From Oscillospiraceae bacterium (lineage in GTDB: Bacteria; Bacillota; Clostridia; Oscillospirales; Ruminococcaceae), in NCBI GenBank assembly GCA_017465665.1, contig JAFTVU010000030.1:62001-126000 (forward strand): DNA of 64,000 nucleotides. Reading direction: 5' to 3'. Positions 9,415-17,400 of this stretch are shown piece by piece. The notes under the pieces are model-generated. The model worked only from the letters and a program-made list of their open reading frames with translations, did not search any database and had not been told where the DNA came from. Numbering within the stretch: the first letter of the stretch is position 1; the number at the start of each line of letters is the position of its first letter. The translations under genes and the position numbers were made by a program.

Positions 9415-9490
9415 GCTGCTATGGCTCAGTCGGTAGAGCACATCCTTGGTAAGGATGAGGTCATCGGTTCGATTCCGATTAGCAGCTCCA
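9415..9490 (+). tRNA. tRNA-Thr (anticodon GGT)
   Basis: A 76-nt cloverleaf. The acceptor stem GCTGCTA pairs with TAGCAGC. There is a D arm with AGTCGGTA, anticodon stem CATCC/GGATG with loop TTGGTAA (anticodon GGT), a T arm with TTCGATT, and an encoded 3' CCA. Bases from 9442 onward are duplicated at 34628-34679, so the prophage supplied the present 3' half and the tRNA stayed intact. Confidence 0.97.
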
Positions 9491-9493
9491 ATA
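9442..9493 (+). repeat. Left attachment-site repeat (attL core)
   Basis: 52 bp identical to 34628-34679. It covers the anticodon arm, T arm and acceptor 3' strand of tRNA-Thr plus four bases past the CCA end (CCAATA versus CCAATA). Identity ends at 9441 and 9494. Confidence 0.95.
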
Positions 9494-9497
9494 TGAC

Positions 9498-9546
9498 AAA
9501 CCCCGCAAAACGGCTCTACAAAAGGGCTGAGCGGGGTTTTTCTTTT
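9498..9546 (+). terminator. Terminator after tRNA-Thr (prophage-derived)
   Basis: AAACCCCGC pairs with GCGGGGTTT around an inner GGCTC-type loop, followed by TTTTTCTTTTTC. It lies inside the attL boundary, so it came with the phage and replaced the host hairpin now found at 34679-34709. Confidence 0.85.
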
Positions 9547-9625
9547 TCTTAAAACGCCCTTTGAATACGAAAATCCGTTAACATATTATTCCAATTATAC
9601 CCCTTAAACCCCTATAATTTTGTTT

Positions 9626-9650
9626 GGGTTGTAATAGCGGTTGTAATAGT
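9626..9650 (+). repeat. Candidate integrase arm-type repeats, left arm
   Basis: Two direct copies of GGTTGTAATAG(C/T), 12 bp apart. They lie about 130 bp inside attL. A close match is at 34545-34568 inside attR. The position suits arm-binding sites for the integrase N-terminal domain; the role is inferred. Confidence 0.5.
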
Positions 9651-9676
9651 GAATAATTATTTAGGAGGTGTCGTAT

Positions 9677-9769
9677 GTGGCTTTAGAAAAGGCTTTGATG
9701 AAAGTCCACGGAGTAAACAAAGGGTATTTAAATGAGGAAATTACGCAGAAAATATTAGATAGTAGTTAA
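9677..9769 (+). CDS. Possible small prophage peptide (30 aa)
   Basis: A short frame starting at GTG (9677) with AGGAGG eight bases upstream encodes a 30-residue Lys/Glu-rich peptide (MALEKALMKVHGVNKG...). An ATG at 9675 in another frame stops after three codons. The strong ribosome site is the main support. No family is recognised; it could be a small regulator next to the integrase or chance. Confidence 0.35.
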   Translation: MALEKALMKVHGVNKGYLNEEITQKILDSS

Positions 9770-9809
9770 GTTTGCAGTAATTTACAGTAAATTCTATGAT
9801 ATTAAATAC

Positions 9810-9837
9810 TTGACAGATTAGTACACAGTGCTATAAT
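9810..9837 (+). promoter_or_regulatory. Integrase promoter, duplicated upstream of the BRO gene
   Basis: TTGACA (9810-9815), 16-bp spacer, TATAAT (9832-9837). The 30 bp from 9808 to 9837 match 21105-21134 with one difference, just before the -10 box. The spacer GATTAGTACACAGTG is conserved too, suggesting a shared regulator site. AGTACAC recurs just downstream, around 9841. Confidence 0.75.
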
Positions 9838-9888
9838 GCGAGTACACGAAGATGTTTAACTGTCTTTTATTGCAAAGGAGTGATTATA

Positions 9889-11106
9889 TTGCGTACATCA
9901 GGACAAGTTGTGAAAAAACGCGGGCAGGGTGACTGGTCTTTTACCCAGCGAAAAGATAAGGTGTGGACAGCCCGTAAACAATTCGGTAAGAAAGCGGACG
10001 GCAAACCTAACATCAAGGCGTTCTATGGTAGTTCAATAACAGAGGTGAAGAAGAAAGCACGAGATTATGAAAGACTTCTTGAAGATAACAGAGGTAAGGA
10101 GGTTACGAATACTACATTATATGAGTACATTAAGAACTGGATGGAAACATATAAACAGTATTCTGTTAAAGACACTACCTATGATTGTTTAGAGGACGCT
10201 CTTGAAGTCAGGATAAAACCATACGATATCTCAAATATGCAGATATCTAGTCTTTCACCAGAGATATGCCAGCGGTACATAAATGACCTGACTGGATCCG
10301 ACGCTAAATATAGTCTGGCTACTATTACCAAAACGTATAACACAATAAACAGTTGTTTGAGATACGCGGAGGCGGTCGGAGATATAATACGAAACCCTAT
10401 GGCGCTGGTTAATCTCCCATCAGTTGATAAAATACAAACGCCCGAAAAGGTATCCCGATTTTTTACTACTGACGAAATAAAACTTATTCGAGATAGGTGT
10501 TATGCGAAGTTTAAAAATGGAGTGCCTGTGTATGCTTATGGTAATGTCATTGTGCTACTTATGTTTACTGGTATGAGAATAGGTGAGTGTCTTGGGTTGA
10601 GATGGTGTGATATTGATTTTGAAAACAACACTATTAATATAGATAACACCATTGCAGTAGTGGTTGATCGAGATAAGCGGTCGAGTAAAAAGACTAAAAT
10701 AACAAACACATCCCCGAAAACGAGAAAGTCTAACAGAAAAATTCCTATGTCAAGTACAGCTAAGGAAGCTATTCTTAATATTAAGAATTCTAGGAATAAA
10801 TGGTTATCTGATGAAGATTATGTTGTTGTTACTAGTAATGGAAGAATAGCAGACGCTCGTAATATTCGCAGATGCCTTGATTCAGTTCTTAAGTCATGTG
10901 GGCTACAATCAGATGATAAAGGTGAGAATTGTGGGTTGCACGCCTTACGGCATACATTCGCCTCTACCCTACTCGCAAAAGGCGTTGATATAAAGATAAT
11001 ATCAGACCTGCTCGGACACGAAAAGGTGAGTACTACTTATAATATATACGCACATCTTATTCCAGAACAGAAAGAAACCAGTGTTAAACTACTTGATGAT
11101 ATATAA
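9889..11106 (+). CDS. int: Prophage tyrosine integrase
   Basis: About 405 residues. The N-terminal arm-binding domain (about 1-60, basic, beta-rich) is followed by a core-binding SAM-like domain (about 75-160) and the catalytic domain. Active-site residues are visible: Arg in TGMRIGE, the HALRHTF box (His and Arg), the GHEKVSTT segment (His), and the Tyr nucleophile in NIYAHL. The TTG at 9889 was chosen because AAAGGAG lies eight bases upstream; the GTG at 9880 overlaps that site. It catalyses integration and excision at tRNA-Thr together with the excisionase-like protein at 11140-11337. Confidence 0.95.
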   Translation: MRTSGQVVKKRGQGDWSFTQRKDKVWTARKQFGKKADGKPNIKAFYGSSITEVKKKARDYERLLEDNRGKEVTNTTLYEYIKNWMETYKQYSVKDTTYDCLEDALEVRIKPYDISNMQISSLSPEICQRYINDLTGSDAKYSLATITKTYNTINSCLRYAEAVGDIIRNPMALVNLPSVDKIQTPEKVSRFFTTDEIKLIRDRCYAKFKNGVPVYAYGNVIVLLMFTGMRIGECLGLRWCDIDFENNTINIDNTIAVVVDRDKRSSKKTKITNTSPKTRKSNRKIPMSSTAKEAILNIKNSRNKWLSDEDYVVVTSNGRIADARNIRRCLDSVLKSCGLQSDDKGENCGLHALRHTFASTLLAKGVDIKIISDLLGHEKVSTTYNIYAHLIPEQKETSVKLLDDI

Positions 11107-11110
11107 AAAC

Positions 11111-11144
11111 AAGGGAGCATTTCTGCTCCCTTATCTTTTTTATA
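11111..11144. terminator. Bidirectional terminator between int and xis-like gene
   Basis: AAGGGAGCA pairs with TGCTCCCTT, with T-rich flanks on both strands, so it can end the integrase transcript and the leftward operon. It overlaps the last codons of the excisionase-like gene. Confidence 0.8.
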
Positions 11145-11337
11145 GGCGTATCTCGCTGTTAAGATTTCGATTAACCCACTTCTCGTATTCTTTACGCGGA
11201 ACGTAATACTGCTTCCCTATCTTAATAGTAGGCATAGTGTTAGTAGCCAAAATCTCATACATCTTATTGCGCCCACAGCCAATCAACTGCCTAAGCTCTT
11301 TAACTGACAGCAGGCTATAATCATAAAACTCGCTCAT
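11140..11337 (-). CDS. Excisionase-family DNA-binding protein
   Basis: 65 residues with a winged-helix MerR-like fold (HTH_17 type): LSVKELRQLIGCGRNKMYEIL forms the helix-turn-helix and KIGKQYYVPRKEYEKWV the wing and last helix. Proteins of this type act as excisionases or small regulators. It is convergent to the integrase gene and last in the leftward operon. A role as directionality factor is inferred from size, fold and location; a transcription-factor role is also possible. Confidence 0.8.
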   Translation of the reverse strand: MSEFYDYSLLSVKELRQLIGCGRNKMYEILATNTMPTIKIGKQYYVPRKEYEKWVNRNLNSEIRL

Positions 11338-11346
11338 ATTACCCTC

Positions 11347-11940
11347 TTACTTTCCGCTACTACCCAGCCTACCCATACCGCGCTGCGACGGAATCGCCTG
11401 AAGCTCCTCGTATGTAATCTCCTCTACCTCGACCTCGGGCACAGGTACAACAAGAAGCTGAGCAATTGCTTTCTCATAAGGATAAATGATGATATTACTC
11501 CTCTCTGCGTACTTCTGCCAACCCTCGGGAGTGTCGAGTCCTTCAAGCATTAGTGTTAAGAACTCGAAATCATTTGCATTCTTAGTGGCGTGTTCATGGA
11601 AAATTTCTCCTAATGTTATACCGTGCTTTGCTATCACAATATCATGCTCAGTAGTATTAGTTAAAGGGATAAGTATCTCATTACGATAACCGCTATCTAT
11701 AACCCCAGCTCTCTGTGCTAATCCCTTGGTGCCTGTGCTGCCACGCTCTTTAGCAATAAGGCAATAACCCTCATCGCAGCAAGATGCAATACCTGTTGGG
11801 ATCATCACCGTGGTATGTGCATCGATTATCATATACTGCTCCTCGAAATTAGCGTAGATATCGAAGCCAGCATCCTCTACTCTCTTTGTAGGAATAATAG
11901 CATCAGGTCTAACCTTTGCAAACTTAATTGTTGTATTCAT
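11347..11940 (-). CDS. dut: dUTPase (dUTP diphosphatase) with extra insertion
   Basis: 197 residues from the ATG at 11940, which has AGAGG upstream and overlaps the previous stop (ATGA). It converts dUTP to dUMP, keeping uracil out of DNA and feeding dTMP synthesis. All five trimeric-dUTPase motifs are seen: DAGFDIYA; ERGSTG; GVIDSGYRNEI; AIAQLLVVP; and a C-terminal RGMGRLGSSG. About 50 extra residues lie between motifs 3 and 4, making it longer than the usual 140-150. It is the last metabolic gene of the nrdD-nrdG-FTR-dut operon. Confidence 0.92.
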   Translation of the reverse strand: MNTTIKFAKVRPDAIIPTKRVEDAGFDIYANFEEQYMIIDAHTTVMIPTGIASCCDEGYCLIAKERGSTGTKGLAQRAGVIDSGYRNEILIPLTNTTEHDIVIAKHGITLGEIFHEHATKNANDFEFLTLMLEGLDTPEGWQKYAERSNIIIYPYEKAIAQLLVVPVPEVEVEEITYEELQAIPSQRGMGRLGSSGK

Positions 11941-12161
11941 ATTGATACCTCTTTCTTCACATATAATCCACAGTGGCATAAGCCCTCTGTTTGCTGTTCA
12001 CGGAACTCTTTACACATACATTTGGTATCAGAAGTTTTCTGTAGGCGACACGGGCAATAGCCGTCGTTAGCCTTTACAGCCTCCTTAACTCTATGATAAG
12101 TCTCCATATCAGGGTTCTTCTCTATAGTGAGCTTATAATCCATAGATCTATCAACCCACAT
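11937..12161 (-). CDS. Mini ferredoxin-thioredoxin reductase-like (FTR catalytic) protein
   Basis: 74 residues with three CxC motifs: CPC at 36-38, CMC at 48-50 and CHC at 62-64. The FTR catalytic chain also has three CxC motifs that bind a [4Fe-4S] cluster next to a redox disulfide (first CPC, last CHC), but with wider spacing and a longer chain. It probably passes electrons from ferredoxin to a disulfide. The gene starts directly after nrdG with AGGAG upstream and overlaps dut by four bases, so a role in re-reducing the class III ribonucleotide reductase or its thiol carrier is a reasonable inference. Confidence 0.75.
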   Translation of the reverse strand: MWVDRSMDYKLTIEKNPDMETYHRVKEAVKANDGYCPCRLQKTSDTKCMCKEFREQQTEGLCHCGLYVKKEVSI

Positions 12162-12629
12162 TTAATCATCTCCTATTTTATAAATGTGTTGGTTTGCGCT
12201 GGTAAGCGTCACACCAAACTCGATATGATTGGCGGTACGCTCAGCTTCTTTGTATCTGCCGCACTTCACGTAATCAACGACGCCGCTCTCAATCAACCGC
12301 TTCACATACGGCGAATCATAATCACATCCCGTGTATACCATCGTTTTCAATCCTTGCTGCTTTGCAGCGCGACATAAAGCTAAGCACTCATCTGCCTGAA
12401 GCGACCACTCCAAACCGCCGAGAATAATACCATCATTAAAGATATTCTCCTTTACATGGGAGATAATATCGTCTACATCCTCGCTCAGGATAGGATAGTA
12501 TTTAAGCTCCTGATTAAAGCAGTTCGGACAGTTAAAGGGGCAATCACAGGCGGAGATGAGTGCCCCCACAAAGGGGGCGTCTCCTAATCGCTCGTGCTCG
12601 ATCGCCTTATAATTAACCTTCAAGCTCAA
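12162..12629 (-). CDS. nrdG: Anaerobic ribonucleotide reductase activating protein (radical SAM)
   Basis: About 155 residues. The radical SAM motif CxxxCxxC is seen as CPFNCPNC near residue 31, followed by the FNQE segment typical of NrdG. It uses S-adenosylmethionine and an iron-sulfur cluster to make the glycyl radical on NrdD. AAGGAG sits five bases before a TTG at 12629; a TTG at 12623 is also possible. A longer frame from 12665 would overlap nrdD and lacks a ribosome site. The start overlaps the nrdD end by about 17 bp, indicating coupled translation. The gene itself looks intact although its partner is broken. Confidence 0.88.
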   Translation of the reverse strand: MSLKVNYKAIEHERLGDAPFVGALISACDCPFNCPNCFNQELKYYPILSEDVDDIISHVKENIFNDGIILGGLEWSLQADECLALCRAAKQQGLKTMVYTGCDYDSPYVKRLIESGVVDYVKCGRYKEAERTANHIEFGVTLTSANQHIYKIGDD

Positions 12630-14406
12630 GCTGGCTCCTTTCGTTGAACTCCGCACGCTTGCCATCGTTGTAGTTATCTACGCAACGCAGATATCCTGTG
12701 ATGCGCTGGTACATCTGAAGAGGCTCGTTGCAAACAGGACACTTGTCTACTGCATCCGCGATATAACCATGTTCACGGCAATATCTATTGAGCGGCGAAA
12801 TGCTAACATACGGCGTCTTGTAGTTGCTGCATACGGTATGGATAATGCTCTTAGCGGTCTCTCCACTGATTGCGCCATTGCAGAAGATATGAATTACTGT
12901 GCCGCCAGTAAACATGATCTGTAAATCCTCCTGATGGTCGAATACCTGCTTAATACCCTCGACCTTTGACACAGGAATGTGACAGCTATTGGTGTAGTAC
13001 GGCGACTCAGCAGTGCCGCGTGTAATGATATCGGGATACTCTTTCTTGTCTTTGAGAGCGAGACGGTAACAGGTTGACTCGGCGGGAGTAGCCTCGAAGT
13101 TATAGAGATTACCTGTCTCCTGCTGGAACTCAAGGAGCTTCTCGCGGATATGTGCTCCTACCTCCAGAGCAAACTCTCTGCCCTCATCACTAAGGATATC
13201 GTTACCCTTGCCGAAGAAATTCTCGCACATCTCATTCATACCAACCACACCAATCGTGCTGAAATGGTTGCGCATCGTACCGACATAGGTGTTGAATGCT
13301 GGAATGAGGCGGGTATCTATAACGTGCTTCTGGAGCCAATCTCGCTTGATTTCAAGGCTGTCCTTGGCTACAACGAGCACCTCATCGAGGAGCTTAAAGA
13401 ACTTAGCCTTATCACCCTTACTCTTATATGCAAGGCGAGGCAGGTTGATAGTAACAACACCGATTGAACCTGTGCTATCACCACTGCCAAACAGACCGCC
13501 ATTACGCTTCTGAAGCTCGGTAAGGTCAAGGCGGAGACGGCAGCATTGGTGAGTTATAATACCGTTAGGAAGTTCAAAAAGGTGTTCTGGTGTGTCTACT
13601 GTGAAGTTATACATAACATTAGTAGTAGACTTTACTTCCTTTACCTCTTTCACTGGGACAACGTAGTAATCGTTATACTTAGCATACTTATCGTCAGCTA
13701 TCTTTAACTCGTAGCTAACAAATCTCTCTTTATCTTCCTTGTTGTCACCAAAATATCTTGTGTTATTCTTGTTTTCTCGATACTTTAGAATATGACCAAC
13801 AGAAGATGCAAGAGTTATTAAATCTCTTGTTAACTTCTTGTTGGTGGTATGTGAAAAAATGTTATACTTGCGACAACCGTCAGTATCCAAATATCCATCA
13901 TACATACCTCTTCTAAAATTATCGTTTGTGTTCCAAGTAGCACTAGCTATCCTCTTATTAATAGCTTTATCTCCGGTAATATACTGATTTACAAACCCTA
14001 CTGCCTGTAACCCGTATACTTTTATCTTGAAGATATTGTTATCTGTCTGTTTATCAACAGCAACCTCACATCCAAACTGGCTGAAATAGTCTCTGATTTC
14101 ATTTACAATATCTTCTCTATTAATATTGATAGCGAAGCAAATCTCACTATGCGAATGATGAGAAACCCACCCCTCCGCAAGGTAATACCCAATAATACGT
14201 CCGCTGTTATAATCGCCTACCCTATTATCAATCCCCCACGGCTTTGATGATATAAGAAAATTATCGCCAGCCTTTAAATCCTGACTTTCAACAATCTTTT
14301 CTTCTTCATCTATATAAGCTACACACTTATGCTGCTCGGAAAAGTTTTGGGTGTATCCATTCTCTATTCTGCAGCTGAGAAATATGTTACAGGTGTTATA
14401 AACCAA
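12613..14406 (-). pseudogene. nrdD: Truncated anaerobic ribonucleoside-triphosphate reductase (NrdD) interrupted by a partial intein
   Basis: In the open frame, residues 288-597 are the C-terminal half of class III NrdD. They begin with CCRLRLDL and include SIGVVTINLPR, a zinc site (YCxxH and CPVC) and the glycyl-radical motif RITGY near the end. Residues from about 14 to 287 are an intein. The N-terminal half of NrdD and the first intein block (splice cysteine) are absent. Upstream of about 14370 the DNA is the antisense of the tape measure gene, so the ATG at 14406 is a chance start. As it stands the gene cannot splice or give active reductase. Confidence 0.9.
13546..14370 (-). other. Partial LAGLIDADG intein in nrdD
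   Basis: Intein signs: a block-B-like SEQHKCV after ENGY, an AGDNFLI segment, two LAGLIDADG-type motifs (IGYYLAEGW near residues 72-80 and GMYDGYLDTDG near 167-177), block F-like TVDTPEHLFEL, and C-terminal GIITHQ followed by extein Cys. It ends in His-Gln where most inteins have His-Asn. The 3' boundary (13546) is clear from NrdD conservation; the 5' end near 14370 is a break, so block A is missing. Confidence 0.85.
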
Positions 14407-17400
14407 AAGGAAGCCGAGGCAACGCGCGGCGCATACGATACATATATGCGCCTGTTGAGAGAATACTACGCTACAAGAATACAGGAGATACGTGAGGGCA
14501 AAAGTAACACAGACTCAAGCGCAATACTGGAAAAGGCGGATAGTGTTTATGCGGCGATAGGCTCGATGGGGCTGACCGACAAAACGTTAGATACCAGCGT
14601 AGAAAAGCTGAAGACAGAACGAGACCTTATGGTAGGTAAGGTCGAATTATATACTAAGCTTGAGAACGCGATAAAGGAATACAACGCTGAAAGAATAAAA
14701 CTTCTTGGTATGGACGTGGAGGCAGAGGGCTACAGCGAGCAGCAGAAGTATGTACAAGAATTACTTGATAGCGTAAGCAACCTGAAGCGAGTAGCCAACG
14801 ATCCTGAGAACGCTCTGTATAATAAGGGTATGGAGAAGAACGCTCAGGCGCTGGAGCGACAGATGGATGCGGAGTATAAGACAGCACAGAAGCGTATTAC
14901 TCTTCAGAACAATATCAATAACTGGCGTACAAAGAACGAGAGGGCGGCGCACGTATACGCTGACAATATCCGTGAGATTGAGGAGGAGATCGCGGACGCT
15001 CAGGGCGATGCTCTTGAAAAGCTGAATGATCGTTTCAGTTCAATAAACGCTGAGGCGCAGAGCCGCGGACTTAAAGGGCGTAATCCCACAGCTCAGGAGA
15101 TAGCTAATAATATTACTTCCGCTGAGATGCTAATGGGTAAGCTCAACCAGCTCCTTGCCGGTGCGAGCGGTAAGGCATTTACTGAGTTCGACACCGAGAT
15201 AGAGAGAACCAAGCTGGCTATCACGGCGGCTATGGACGAGGTCTGGGGAGTGGACGATAAATTTATCGGCGGCAACCCCGAAACTCTTAAGGAAGCAAAG
15301 CGACAGCTCAAGGAACTGACAACTCAGTTTGAGCAGGCTGGCTATAAGGGTAAGAATGCTTTCACGAATATAGATAAAGCAGCACGCGGCTTATTTAATT
15401 TATTTGGCGGCGGCATTATCATAAGCCAGATAAAGAGCCAGTTCACGGACGCTTATCAATCCATCGTTATGCTGGACAGCGCGTTTGCTAATATCCGCAT
15501 GACTATGAGTATGTCTAATGCTGAGATGCGCGAGCTGGGCGATAACAGTATCCAGCTTTCCAAAAAGCTCGGCATTACACTGGACAGCGTTATGCAGGCG
15601 GCTACTATCTACGCAAACGAGAACATCTCTATTAATGATATCATTGCGAGAGCCGAGCCTACGGCACTGCTTGCATCGGCGGCGAACATGGAAGCTACAG
15701 CAGCAGCCGACCTAATTCAGGGCGTTGTTTACCAGTTCGATCTGGACGACAGTGCGGAATCACTTATGAGGGTGGTTGACTCTATCGAAGCTATCTCGGC
15801 TGCAACAGGCGTTGAATTTAAGCGAAGCATTGAGCAGATTTCCGAGGGCATTCAGGCTTCAGGTGCTATCGCGCACGCTTCGGGATATTCGTATCAGGAG
15901 TTTGCGGCGCAGATAGGTAATCTTGTTGAGCGCACACGACGCAGTGGTTCCGAGGTCGCAAACGGGCTTAAGATGATCTTTGCGCGACTGGGACAGAACC
16001 TTGAGGGCGACGCCACCGAGGAAGAGATATCAAAAGCAGAAAAGGCGTACGCTTCGCTGGGTATTGCGCTGAGAGATGGCACGGATGATTTCCGCGACCT
16101 GCCCGATGTATTCGAGGAGCTCAGTGTAAAATGGCAGACCATGACGGATACTGAAAAGGCTTACATTGCCGAGGTCTCCGCGGGTAATAGAAACCGTTCT
16201 GTGTTCATGTCAATGATGGACGGCTATGCTTCTACGCTCGGACTGGTGGAGACTGCGGAGCAATCTGCAGGCTTTGCACTTGAGGCTAACGCCGACAGAA
16301 TGGATGCATACGAGGCGAAGCTCGGTAAGTTAAAGGCTACTCTTGAGTCGTTCTATAACAATCTGGTGGATACAACAGGGTTAGAGATTGCTGTAGAAGG
16401 GTTGACTACTATAGCAGAAGGTGTTGATACTCTTACAAATAAGATACCCGTTTTAAGTGACGCTGTAAGAGCGCTTGGTGCTGGATTTATAGCCCTTTCA
16501 ATTCCTAATATCGTTAATGAACTTAAGCAGTCCCAGTCTGGACTGGGAGCTGTTCTGAGAGCAGTCACTGGTAATCACGAAAAGGCGAATGCCGTAAAGG
16601 AAGCTATTCGTAACAAAGGTGCAGAATGGGCAGCTAAGATAGAAGAGAAAAGACAGCAGAAACAAGCCAATAAGGAACAGCAAGAATCTATCATTATTAA
16701 GACTAAAACAATAGCGGTTAATAATGCGGTCACGAAATCCGAACGAACGTTTGGTGATACTTTAGATGATACAACTAAAGACATAAACGAAAATTCTGCA
16801 GCTCTTGATAATAACTCTAAAAAGATTCGTGAGAATATGATGTTAAACGAAGCTGCCGAAAATGTAAATAAAAATGATGTTAATACCCCAACTGCCCCCA
16901 CTAATAAAACAGGCGACGCTGGAATATTAGCCGCACTTGGCTTAACCAAAGCAAATATTATTGCCGCTTTAGTAACAGTTGCTATCACGCTGATTATCGG
17001 TGGTATTAACAAGGCTATTGAGAAGCAGGAGGAACTCAGACAGGAATATGAAGATACTCTTAATGTCGTTGCACAGTCTACTAAAGAATATGCGAATAAT
17101 AACAAGAGTATGAAAGATACAGCGGATGAGCTACATAAACTTATTCCTATCTATGAAAGCTTGTCTAAGGGTGTAAATTCCTACGGACATAATATTTCTC
17201 TGAGTGCAGAGGCATACGAAACATATAAAGATACCGTTACACGAATTGCAGAGCTCTCCCCTGACCTTGTGGCTGGACATAACAATGAACAGCTTGCGTT
17301 ACTGAGCGTTGCTAAGGCGGCGGGTAATGCGGCGGATGAGTATGCTAGAATGGCTAAGAATGCTGCGTTGGCAAGCGCAAAAGACACTATGGATAATGCT

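Noticed and set aside
12630..12665. Longer NrdG start at 12665
   Set aside because: The extra residues are out-of-frame nrdD coding sequence with no ribosome site, while AAGGAG lies just before the TTG at 12629.
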